From: Adiantum capillus-veneris | Taxonomy: Eukaryota; Streptophyta; Polypodiopsida; Polypodiales; Pteridaceae | Direction of reading: 5' to 3' | DNA length: 64,000 nucleotides | Assembly: GCA_014529385.2 (NCBI GenBank) | Contig: CM043953.1 | Location: 68,012,372-68,076,371, forward strand | In this document: in pieces, positions 10,384 to 20,595 of the stretch | How positions within the stretch are numbered: position 1 is the stretch's first letter | Layout of the letters: every line of letters starts with the position of its first letter | Notes under the pieces: model-generated | The model's input: the letters and a program-made list of their open reading frames with translations, nothing else | Told to the model about the DNA's origin: nothing | Database searches by the model: none | Made by a program: the position numbers and the translations under genes

Positions 10384-10555
10384 TGCATGTACGGCTTATG
10401 TGCCTCCGGGCTGCCACCCATAGCATATGCATATAGGCTACACTTTTGTCCGGCCACCAAGCCCGCCCACGATGGACTCCCTTGGGCACCTATATATGGA
10501 GCCAGGGGGGGTACCCATTTGATATATTGTATTTGCAGGTCTTTTGGTTGATGGT

Positions 10556-10610
<55 letters not shown>

Positions 10611-10624
10611 TGCGCACTCTCACA

Positions 10625-10636
10625 TGGTATCAGAGC
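10625..10636 (+). promoter_or_regulatory. Primer binding site of J (initiator Met tRNA)
   Basis: TGGTATCAGAGC is a perfect 12-base match to the site complementary to the 3' end of plant initiator-Met tRNA, and touches the CA end of the J LTR. Confidence 0.85.
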
Positions 10637-11303
10637 TCAGGCATCACATAGTATCAGTAGCTTTAGGCTCTCCATGGGACCAACGCTTCTGCAAAGGTTC
10701 TCCTCCCAAGGGATCACAACAGCCAGCATTTCTTGCAAGATCTGCATTTTCTGCTGAGCTGCTTGCGTTTTTACATCAGGCTGCCAGCGCTGGCCCTTTT
10801 GAGCAATTTGTCGCCGGAACACCCCTCCCTCTGCCTGCGTTTTCAGCCAGCAGATCTGTGTTTTTTGGACAGCAGCACCTGCGTTTTTGGGGCTGAATTG
10901 CCATCGTTTTCTGGACAGCAGGTCAGCGTTTTCAGAAGAGGGGGGCAACGCTGGGCCTTGCCGATTGAATCTTGCTTTTCCACACGGCTTCGCATCCAGT
11001 GCATTGCCGTCGAGATTCCTCTTCCCCTCCTACAGATTTCAGCCATACACCAGCTGTTTTTTCTCTGTTTTCAGCCCACCTTGGGTTGTGACATTGATTC
11101 CCTGCCCTCCCTACACCCTCTGCACCGCTCCGGACCATGCCGGGAGTGTACGAGCACGCTGAAAATTGCTGGACAGCAGCGTTTTCATCACCTCGCAGTT
11201 ACGATTTTGGGTGGACAGCAGTCTCTTGGCTTGTGTTTTTCACAGAGGATGAGGCTACCTCCTGCCAGGACACCATCCGGGTGGTGGTCCATGCGGTCTC
11301 TCA
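10637..11303 (+). other. J leader rich in GCGTTTT / CAGATTTCAGC motifs
   Basis: Degenerate copies of GCGTTTTC/TAG and TTTTTGGACAGCAG recur at about 10768, 10838, 10858, 10881, 10928, 11183 and 11236. The same motifs crowd the K LTRs. Long open frames cross the region on both strands, but they run through the repeats and have no domain I recognise, so I do not call a gene. Confidence 0.5.
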
Positions 11304-11765
11304 GTGATTGCTGCAATACACAGTTTCGACATCGGCTTGATCACATCTACGGGCGTACGATCCTTGGGAGATCCATTCATTCCAGCCATCAATCGGCGGT
11401 TGCGCACTCCAGAGGGGGGTGGTGACTTGTGGTTTGCTATGGACACACCTATGCACTCATCAGAGGAGTTCATACAAGATATGGCCATGCTCATGGCATA
11501 TGGGATCACAACATTCCCAGAGAGGACACCACCATCTTGGGTGGACAGACACTTACCACTTGACCTCGACACGTCAGATCACTTGCTTACACAAGAGCAT
11601 CTATATGGACTTAGGGAGAGGATCTTGGATCTCTTCTTGGACAAGTTCATTGCTTGGATCTACAGACTGGAGTGGGACTTCTGTGCTTTGGACTCTCTTG
11701 GAGAGCTTACCCGCAAGATGGGGAAATCAGGCATCATTACGCAACTACATTCGGAGTCACCCTGA
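11304..11765 (+). CDS. J: hypothetical protein, 153 codons, unrecognised
   Basis: The start is a non-ATG or internal position; the first good ATG is further in (near 11439). The product is rich in acidic residues and Trp/Leu in its second half (SWVDRHLPLDLDTSDHLL, LFLDKFIAWIYRLEWDF), resembling the helical texture of a gag capsid, but no zinc knuckle or catalytic motif follows. It lies between the J primer site and insertion B, the usual place for gag. It may be a decayed gag or chance. Confidence 0.3.
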   Translation: MIAAIHSFDIGLITSTGVRSLGDPFIPAINRRLRTPEGGGDLWFAMDTPMHSSEEFIQDMAMLMAYGITTFPERTPPSWVDRHLPLDLDTSDHLLTQEHLYGLRERILDLFLDKFIAWIYRLEWDFCALDSLGELTRKMGKSGIITQLHSESP

Positions 11766-12011
11766 GCTTGGCTTGGATGGTAGTGCAGTTGCTCTTCTAC
11801 ACTCCTAATCATTGAGATTGCTACCTTCAGAGTTGCTTACACTCTCCCTCAGTAACCTTACAGCAGACTTATCCCTCGACCTGGGCAATAGGCCATTCCC
11901 AACTCATTCACATTGAGAGCCACACCGAGTTGCGGTTTGGTGGCGTTGGTGGTGCGGATCCTGTTTTGGTGGACACCGGAGGATTGGAGGCAGGACATAC
12001 AAGCAAGACGG
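11766..12011 (+). other. J interior up to insertion B
   Basis: No gene seen. It ends with ...AAGACGG; ACGG (12008-12011) is the target duplicated by B and reappears at 29343-29346. Confidence 0.5.
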
Positions 12012-13155
12012 TCTGAGCGGGATGAAAACACACACAATGCCTCTATAATGACCCGACACACACTCTTGGGATGATACACACACACTATGGGGCACCACTC
12101 GGCTTACACAATCGACCTGGCCGAGACAGGGAACACACCGATGGAGTGAGAGGAGAGAGACTACCCATTTACTCACTCCACAGAGAGAGAGAGAGAGACA
12201 CACACACACCCAAAAAACTCAGCTCAAAAGAGGAGAATTTCTGATGTTTTGATACAATTAAGCTTGGGCCAATACCAATGGGGCAAATAGCTCACACAAT
12301 ATGAATAAAATATGACAGATACAATCACAAATTGGAGCAGAAGCTTCGCTCATAGGAGAAACTTACACAGCCAAAACAGGCAAAAAACAGTGAGGAATTT
12401 GGCAACATGGACAGCACCATCGCCTCCGGAACGGCCCAAAACCCCAGTCTACAATGTCAAAGTGCTCAAATCCGACCTCGGATGAGCAGTTCACAGCCAA
12501 AACAGGCGCCAAAAACAGCAAAAACTCACTTGCGGCTGTTCCTCCTCTCTTCTCCACGTTTTTTCTAGTCTTCTCTCTGTTTTTTCAGTTCCCACACTTA
12601 GCTTTATTACTTGGGCACCCTTGGCCTTTTAGTTGACCTCAAACGGACCCCGAACATACCAAAAACTAGCCTCGCAGTGCATAGTTTTCACCCTGCTGCA
12701 TCCATTCGCACACCTGGCACTCAACTTTTTCCAATAATGCATCCCGCAACCACGTGAAGTGGTCCCAAAAGATGGTCCTCATGATGACCTTTTTGCATAA
12801 TTATCACAAGAAAACACTCACGTTGTGTCCGTACTTATCACGTGCAAGTCTTGACCCCATTCGACCTCCTGACGCCACTAGATGCCATCTGACGCACCTG
12901 CTTACCTCATGTCGTCGGCCCACGGATAGCTTCCTCGAGAAGTTTTACGTGCTACCAACTCCTCATTATTATAGAAAAAACACACTGATAATGGTAATGG
13001 TGAAAATCGATGCACTATGTATATGTTGTCCTACTTGTATACATGTAGGCCCCACGTAACCACCTGGCTCTGGAAAATGGGCAATCCTTTATTTTATGCA
13101 CCATACATGTGTATATACATATGTGCAATCCCTTGCTCCAAAAAACTCCTAGCAT
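12012..13155 (-). repeat. 3' LTR of B
   Basis: 1144 bp on the minus strand. Its ends are mutated from the family's TG...CA (outer end TCTGAGCGGG where 28208 has TGTGAGCGGG). It aligns along its length with 28208-29342 and with A and C LTRs. The short stretch 13156-13182 holds the purine tract side next to the integrase end. Confidence 0.88.
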
Positions 13156-13182
13156 AGTTTGCACATCCCCTAGTCTGCTAGA

Positions 13183-14925
13183 TCATTCATGATCAGCAGC
13201 AGCAAAAAGAGATATGAGACTCGCCTCATCACAGGTCTCCTCATTCCTCACAGACATTACTTGCTCCACAAACAGCTCATCTTGCTCCACCATCATCAAC
13301 CTGGCATCATACAACTTAAGACGCAATCCATTTATCCTTGACTTATGTAGAATCCCATCCAGGTTAGCCAACTGATAAGTATCATTCGGAAAACACTCCA
13401 CTACCTTGAAAGGGCCTTCCCACTTAATGTGAAACTTCTTTTGGAAGGTGTTGTCCAACTTACTGTTATAGCGCAAAACCAAGTCATGCTTCTTGATACC
13501 CTTACTTTTGACCTTTTTCATTTATCTTTGCCAAAGCCTTATCCTGCATCTGCCCATAATGTTCCAATGCGCTCATCCTATCCAACTGAACCTCTTTTAA
13601 CTGCAAAAGCCTCTCTTTGAATGCATCACTAGGCGGCCCAAGCAACTTCTCTAGCATCTTTACTACATGCAACTCTACTTCCACATGCAATAGTGCTTCC
13701 TTTCCATAAACCAAATGAAATGGAGTAAACACTGTACCTGTCTTCACCGAAGTACGGTAAGCCATAATGCACTAGGCAATTCCAAATCCCAATTCTTTCC
13801 TTGGTGCTCTGTCACTTTTGAAAGAATTTGTACCAACTCACCATTGAATCTTTCATTTAAGCAATTACATTGCGGGTAATAAGGAGTGGTATGCTGATGC
13901 CTAATCTTCATCTTCGCGCATAAAAAGTCTAATAGTTTAGCTCTAAATCCTGACCCTTTATCTGAAATTAGCTCTAATGGCACCCCAAACTTGCAACATA
14001 TTTCATCGTACACAAATTTTGCCACATCCTTTGCAGTGATCTGTTTTACTACTATAGCCTCTGCCCGTCTAGAGAGATAGTCCACTGCAGTCAAAATATA
14101 GCTTTTGCCCCTGCTTGTGATAGGTAACGGGCCTATTGCATCAATTCCCCACTTTTCAAACACATCAAACGCCATAATGGTTTTTCGTAGCTCTGGCTTC
14201 AACACTCTCTTCCCAAATGCTTGACACCTATTGCAAGACCTACACCAATGGTGAACATCCTTGTGCAAACTAGGCCAGACATACCCCTTTTGCAAGATCT
14301 TATGCAAGGTGATCTTTAGAGCAAAATGGCCGCCAATTGCGCCTTCATGATTCTCTTCCAACACTCTATAAAGCTCCTCCCGCCAAGGTACACGTCTCAA
14401 CACGAGATCAGCCCCTTTCATGTACAAGACATCACCAATCAATTTGTACTTGTATGCTCTACGCACAAAACCATACTTCTTAGACTTTTAAATGTCCTTA
14501 GGAATGATTCCTGTTAGCAAAAACTCCTCTTCTTGAGCCAAACTTTCCCGGCCATGATAAAGAGGTAAAGTGGTCCTCAACACAAATAGCTCCCTAATCA
14601 TGCTTTGAGCTGCATTATGTGCCTCTCCATTTAGAGCACGTTCATGGTGTCTGATGCTCCATGCTTCGAACTTTTTTGACATGCCTTTAATTCTGAAACA
14701 CATTTCCTTCAATGAGGTGTTCTTGCTCTTCCACACACCTAGTACTTGCTTCACAACTAACAAGGCATCACCTTTAATGCTCAACCTTCTAATCCCATGC
14801 TTCAAACAAATGTGTAATCCGGCTTCCAAAGTAGCATATTCAGCCTCATTGTTACTATGAGCATCCAACTTGAACCCTCTCTTGCATACTAGCTTCCCCT
14901 CTGGATCATAAAGTGCTATACCCCC
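13183..14925 (-). pseudogene. B: extra RNase H and integrase, broken
   Basis: The sequence downstream of the shared TGA (at 14926) continues the frame GGIALYDPEGKL of the plant-type RNase H. It then gives the AHSNNEAEYATLEAGL motif (14488-14868) and a stop after IIPKDI. 13744-14466 holds the integrase zinc region (HHWCRSCNRC) and the catalytic Asps (WGIDAIGP, LISDKGSGF) and Glu (LNERFNGEL). A frame shift at about 13760 leads to the C-terminal region (13183-13521, KWEGPFKVVE). At least two frame breaks make this non-functional. Confidence 0.85.
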
Positions 14926-16725
14926 TCAAGCTGCATCATGGCTCTTTCTGTATGAGCCATCAAAGAACAAAACATTTGCATTGTTGATCTGTGGCACTTC
15001 TTCAACTACCCTTCTCACCACCTCTTCCTTAACAACAAGGGGATTCTCCTTGTAAGTCAACAAATCAGCTAGGGTAGCCCTCGTACTGTCTTCCACTAGA
15101 AAAGAGAACTCAAACTCTTGCAACTCAATTACCCATTTCTTAACCACATTTGACATGTTAGTGCCATTAATTAATTGTGGCAAAAAGACGTCACTTGTCA
15201 AGAAAACAAAAGGTCGTGGTAGCAAGTAATGACGAAATCGTCGACAAGCAAATATTACACTGGCCATCACTAGCTCTACTTCCGAGAATTTTTTCTCTGC
15301 TACCAATTTCACTCGGCTTGCACAATACACTGGCCTCATATAATGGCTGTCCTTCCCCTTTTGCAATAGCATGGCTCCAATGGCATCATTCCCTACTGAT
15401 GGATTTACATAAAAAACTTTCTCCCAATCAAGAGCCTGCATGGCTGACAACCCCCCTAACACCTCTTTCACCTCTTGAAACACTTCTTCACACTTGTCAT
15501 CCCATTGCAATGGATCATGCTTTGCCACTTGCTGTAATGGATAAAGAAGCTGCGAAGACAATGGAATAAACCGTGCCATGTACTTCACTTTGTGTATAAA
15601 GGTTGCCAATTGCTTCGTACTCATAGGTGATGGAAGAAGAATGATAGACTTCACCTTATCTGGATCAGCCTCAATGCCATTTTCTGACACCATATGGCCC
15701 AATAACTTCACCCTTGGCTGTGCTAGATGACATTTCTTTGGATTTAGTTGTCCTCCACATTCATCATATCGAGCCAATACCGTCTGCAGCTTCTCATGGT
15801 GTTCGGCCCTACTGCTATAAACACCTAAGTCATCCATAAAAGCTTTAACACAACTACCAATGAATGGTTCCAACACCCAATTTGCTCTCTCTTGATAGAA
15901 GGAAGGTCCATTTGACAACCCAAATGGCAATACTGTGTAGCAATAGCAGCCCCATGGCGTAATAAAAGTGGTCTTTGTGCGGTCTTTAAGAGCAATCTTC
16001 AATTGAAAATAGCCAGAAACACCATCACACACACTATACCGCTCATAACCTGCCACTGAATCCAAGATCTGATCGATGAATGGAAGAGGATATGGGTTCT
16101 TCTTAGTGGCTGCATTTAAGAGTTTAAAATCTACACAAATTCTCCACTTTCCATCCTTCTTTGGACTGACTACTACTGGACTCACCCATTCTTTGGTCTC
16201 CACAGGGACTATGAACCCTGCCTTCAATAACTTGTCCACCTCTTCCCGCAAGGCTTCCATTTGCTCTTGACCCATTCTTCTTAGCCTTTGCCGCACTAGC
16301 TTAGCACCCTCTTTCAACTCTATATGCAGCTCTTCTCCTTTGAACCCTCTGATCTCTTCATATGAAATAATGAACAAATCAGGAAAACTAGCCAGCATGT
16401 GCAAATATATCTCCTTCTCCATAGCTGAGAGGTCTCCACTGATCATTTGTGTCATCAATTCCTGCTTCTTTGACAATTCAACCTTGGTTTGCATCAGCCC
16501 TTCAATCACTTCATAAGGCCCTTCACTTTCATCTTCAACTTCATTCGCAAATGCAACTAAACCAAACTCCTGGATTTCTTTGTCCCTCAAAAGAAATGCA
16601 AAATCAACATCCTCATCACTGCTGGTAGTGCTATCACTGTCCTCATTAGTCACTGTGGAATAGTTTTCATCACTAAACTCATCCTCATCTTCATAAAGCT
16701 CCTCCAACCGTTTCCTTGTGTCCAT
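14926..16725 (-). pseudogene. B: reverse transcriptase and first RNase H fragment
   Basis: 599 codons from MDTRKRLEELYEDEDE to the stop after SYRKSHDAA. It contains the acidic linker, the RT entry (EWVSPVVVSPKKDGKWRIC), the catalytic FMDD (here FMDDLGVYS) and a degenerate RNase H. The upstream stop is TGA in place of a Gly codon at about 16797, and the downstream stop is TGA in place of Ser at 14926. C has exactly the same two stops, A has neither. Confidence 0.88.
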
Positions 16726-18500
16726 ATTATAAAGCTTCTTGGCACTTGTCTTTCCATAGAGGCTAATCGTACCACGTCGCCAATCTTGAACAGCTCACAC
16801 TGCACGTAACCATGGTCTACCAAGTATAATAGGATATGCTCCCAACCCCGCTGGCATCACATGAAAATCAACCACCGCCTTTGTATCATACGCCTCCACT
16901 TCTAAGCTCTTTACAATACCCAAACATTTTACTTTCTGATGGTTTGCCAATCTGATTCGAAAGCTGACACCCTAGTCACTATAAGATCCATCTTCTCAAC
17001 GTATGAGTGTGGTATGACACATATTTGGGCTCCGCCATCCACATAACCTTGTCCCTGATTTTTTCTTTTATGCCACACATCTACTATTAGACAAATGTCT
17101 GGTAGCTCATCGATTGCCAACACCTTTACTGAACCTCTCTCTGGCTCTTTCTCCATTGGGTTAATCATCCTCTTCCACTGTCGCTCTAGCTTAGGAACCA
17201 TCTCTATAAGCTACCCAAAAGTAACATCTACCTTCCTGCTTGTCAGATCCTCCTTCAAATCATAGCTTAATTGCCGATCCCTTAGTGGAAAATCTGAAAC
17301 ATGAAACTTGCGACGGATCCTCCTTTTCCTCTTCGCCTTAAGATCCTCGCCTTCATGGCTGTTTCCCTTCTTCTTACTAGGACCTGCGGCACTTCTTCCT
17401 TCCTTGTCCTCTGTAGTCCTCTTCCCAATAGGCATCACTAATGTATCCTCTAGCTTTGATGCCTTCTCCAAGGTAACCATGCTTATCACTTTTGTCTTTC
17501 CCTTTTTCTCTTGGGTTAATCCACTGGCTCCTTCTTCTCCCTTAATTTCAATGCCATAATCATTTGACCTAGTTAGCACCTGTCTTGGCAATGGATACAT
17601 GTCTCCCCCCATCCTTGGTGGCTTATCACATTGCAAGCTGATGTGACCCAACTCTCCACAATTATAACATGTGGGCGTCTGCCTCCAAAACCTACCATTG
17701 CTTTGTCCAACACCATTCCTAGGTCTTTCTTCACCTCCTCGCTGATTTGCATACCTCCCTCGACCTCGATTATTTCCCACTTGACCTAGCATGTTTAAGC
17801 TAAGATTCTTCATTAAATCTACCAGTTGCCTCATGTCTTGCCTTAGCCCATCATCTTACACAGCTGTAGTGACCATTGCTGGCATAACCTGAGGAGTAAC
17901 AGGAACCATTGGTTCATGATGAACCCCTGGCATGCGTCCTTGTAAAGAGTCCATAGGTTGAAATTCAGACCTCATGGGCAAAGACTCCACCCCTAACTGG
18001 CTCATTTTCCTCAACTTCCACTCTTTGTTCCTTGCTACTTCTAGTGCATCTTCATATGTCCTACGCTTCTTTAGCTCCACTCTCCAACGTATATTCTCCC
18101 AAAGACCATCCAAGAACCTGTCCTTCTTCATCATGTCAGGCGGGGGTACTTGTGGTGCTAAGGCCTTGCACATTCTCTCCCATGCCAATGAGAACTTACG
18201 TATGTACGCATCTACCGGCTCACCCTGCTTTTGCACCAAAGCCTGTACTTCTTGCCACACTTTACAGGATCTCCTGTCTTCACAAACTCCACTTCCAATC
18301 CATGCCTTAGATTGTCCCAACTTAATCTCACAGGTAGATCCACCGCATGCAACTCCTCTTCAAATGCTTTGGACCAAACTCGTGCATCACTCTTCAAACA
18401 GATTTGGAGAAGACGTAACATCTGCGCAGGGTCATGAATCTGGTTGCTAATGCAGGCAACCTCCATCTTTTCCAAAAAGTCTTCCACATCTTCATCACGT
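16726..18500 (-). pseudogene. B: gag and protease, broken, 5' end displaced by A
   Basis: Minus-strand pieces 17856-18487 (capsid, two frames with a break near 18265), 17211-17834 (CCHC knuckle CYNCGELGHISLQC, basic KAKRKRRIRRK) and 16929-17201 (protease-like YVDGGAQICVI) follow A's gag in order. There are in-frame stops at about 17211 (Gln to TAG) and near the ends of each piece. A 1-bp deletion after VTRVSAF (about 16965) is shared with C. The first 12 codons lie beyond A at 27121-27156. Confidence 0.85.
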
Positions 18501-19642
18501 TGTCAGGAGTTTTTTGGAGCAAGGGATTTCGCATATGTACATACACATGCATGGTGCATCAAATAAAGGATTGCCCATTTTCCTTAGCCAGGTGGTTATG
18601 TGGGGCCCACATGTGTACAGGTAGGACAACATGTACATAGTGCAGCGATTTTCACTATTACCAGTACCAGTGTGTTTTTTATACAATAATGAGGAGTTGG
18701 TAGCGCGTAAAACTTCTCGAGGAAGCTATCCGCGGGCCAACGACGTGAGGTCAGCAGGTGCGTCAGATGGCATCTAGTGGCGTCAGGAGGGCGAACGAGG
18801 TCAATATTTGCACGCAGATGAGGACGGACACAACGTGGGTGTTTGCTTGTGAGAATTATGCAGAAAGGTCATCATGAGGACCTTTTTTTGGGGCCACTTC
18901 ACGTGGTGGCGAAATGCATTATTGGAAAAAAGCTGAGTGCCAGGTGTGCGAATGATGCAAAAAGGTGACAACTATGCACTGCGAGGTCAGTTTTTGGCCT
19001 GTTCGGGGTCCGTTTGAGGTCATCTAAAAGGCCACTGGTGCCCAACTAATAAATCTAAGTGTGGGAACTGAAAAAACAGAGAGAAGACCAGAAAAAACGT
19101 GGAGAAGAGAGGAGGAACAGCCGCAGGTGTGTTTTTTGGGTTTTTGGAGCCTGTTTTGGCCGTAAACTGCTCATCCGAGGTCGGATTTGAGCACTTTGAC
19201 ATTGTAGACTGGGGTTTTGGGCCGTTCCGGACGCGATGGCGCTGTCCATTTTGCCAAATTCCTCACTCTTTTTCTGCTGTTTTTCTGTGTAATCTTCTCC
19301 GGTGAGTGAAGCTTCTTCTCCAATTTGTGATTGTATCTGGTATCTTTTACCCATATTGTGTGAGCTGTTTGCCCCATTGGTGTTGGCCCAAGCTCAATTG
19401 TATCTAAACATCAGAAATTCTCCTCTTTTGAGCTGACTTTTTTGGGTGTGTGTGTGTGTGTGTGTCTGTGTGGAGTGGACAAGTGGATAGTTTCTCTCCT
19501 CTCACTCCAGAGGTGTGTTCCCTGTCTCGGCCAGGTGTGTTGTCTAAGCCGAGTGGTGCCCCATAGTGTATGTGTGTATCTTCCCAAGAGTGTGTGTCGG
19601 GTCGTTATAGAGGCGCTGTGTGTGTTTTCATCCCGCACCACA
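18501..19642 (+). repeat. 5' LTR of A
   Basis: 1142 bp, TGTCAGGAGTTTTTTGG to CCGCACCACA. It contains a (GT)n run at about 19445-19465. The 3' partner is 1146 bp. Confidence 0.95.
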
Positions 19643-19648
19643 TTCTTT

Positions 19649-19662
19649 TGGCGCCCCCACGG
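19649..19662 (+). promoter_or_regulatory. Primer binding site of A
   Basis: TGGCGCCCCCACGG starts six bases after the LTR. The same sequence follows C's 5' LTR (36503-36516), and a mutated form follows B's. It is not the iMet site, and I could not assign the tRNA. Confidence 0.65.
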
Positions 19663-20274
19663 AGGATATTCTTCGAGTACCTTTTGCTTCGAGCTTCCAG
19701 CTTTGAGCTTCGAGCTTCGGGATTGCAGATTACAGGTTGCAGATTATAGGTTACAAGTTAGAGGGACAGGTGCAGGTACAGGTGATTCACACAGGTACAG
19801 GTAGCCGGAGTACAGTGATATACTAGCAGTGATGTCACTTGCAGTTGTTGTGGGAATGCATCACTTGGCGCCTATTTGAGCGCATTGTCTGCTGGATTGT
19901 ACGTTACTTGTGGAAACTGCCATTGTACGCCTTTGTGGAGCCATATATGGTTTTATTTGGCAGTCCCAGCCATTTCTGAGACTTGGTCTGGAAGGTAGCT
20001 GGAGCACCCTTTTCGTGACCTCGCCATAGGCTATGTACTAGTGAGTCCTACTTGATGCTCGGGTTCTATTGTTGACAGTTTATGCGTACATAGACAGTCT
20101 ATATTTTAGGTTCCTACTGCTCTACTTCTGGGGAAACTCTGTCGAAATTTTCCCAAGTTATGATGGCTGGTTTTTTGGTATTTTGAGCCATTTATGCTGT
20201 TATGCTGCTGAAATTTTGGCAAAATCAGAGGTTGAGTCAGGTGTGCCTTCTTGGGAGCTTCATGGTTGGCTTTA
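19663..20274 (+). other. A leader, first part
   Basis: Non-coding leader. At 19722-19800 there are repeated ACAGGT / GCAGATTA motifs. Compared with B and C it lacks about 130 bp after CTGGAAG (about 20002); C has that segment at about 36829-36957 and B at the matching place. Confidence 0.6.
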
Positions 20275-20493
20275 ATGGATGATCAAAATGGCCCTCAGTT
20301 CACTCCTTTTCATTTAACGCAAAGAATTCAGATTAATGTTCATGTGTCCAGGAAGATCTTTTTCCAGCAGCGCATAGTCTTTATGTTTGGGCCAAGAAGA
20401 TTGAGAGAGATCCTGGAATGTCCTTTGCCTGTTGTCATTCCGATGATCAACTATGAAAACTCATTTGATGTGCATGTGTTTGTCCTTATCTAA
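20275..20493 (+). CDS. Conserved 72-codon ORF in the leader of A
   Basis: It starts ATG (MDDQNGPQFTPFHL) and ends SFDVHVFVLI, TAA. It is basic in the middle (SRKIFFQQRIVFMFGPRRLR), hydrophobic at the end, with no signal peptide or known motif that I recognise. Against the copy in C (37233-37451) I count 13 synonymous and 2 amino-acid-changing differences, with no indels, so it has been under selection as protein. It lies 102 bp upstream of gag. Tat/Ogre-type elements are known to have an extra ORF before gag; whether this is homologous is unknown. Confidence 0.75.
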   Translation: MDDQNGPQFTPFHLTQRIQINVHVSRKIFFQQRIVFMFGPRRLREILECPLPVVIPMINYENSFDVHVFVLI

Positions 20494-20595
20494 AGCTGAG
20501 CTCCATTGAAGTTTCTAGGGATTGGGAAGTGAAAAGTTTTGGGTTCTTGCACATGTGTTTAAAGAGGTTCTCAAAGCATTGAAACTTGGGTAGCC

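Larger units (their letters stand above)
5537..10624 (+). repeat. J: probable 5' LTR, split by insertion H
   Basis: The right edge is well supported. ...CTCTCACA at 10624 is followed at once by TGGTATCAGAGC, a perfect iMet primer site. Removing H and one TGCAT copy joins 5537-5585 to 10389-10624 and gives a 285-bp LTR starting TGTTAGATTTACACC, with a TATATA box near 10492 and a (CT)n tract at 10557-10607. The left edge is inference from the TG start and typical copia/TRIM LTR size, because no second J LTR is present in the window to confirm it. Confidence 0.45.

Noticed and set aside
10733-11425. 230-codon open frame in the J leader, with overlapping antisense frames
   Set aside because: It runs through motif-repeat sequence, has no recognisable domain and no second copy to test coding constraint.
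12363-12636. Repeated short ORFs near MSKCSNPTSDEQFTAK (12454, 19020, 26494, 28641)
   Set aside because: They fall within the Tat-like LTRs, appear on either strand in step with LTR orientation and have no start or length conservation.
15177-15569. Long ORFs opposite to pol genes (also 58927-59349, 41815-42150, 52313-52756)
   Set aside because: They are reverse-strand shadows of RT/integrase coding sequence; they recur only where the pol gene recurs.
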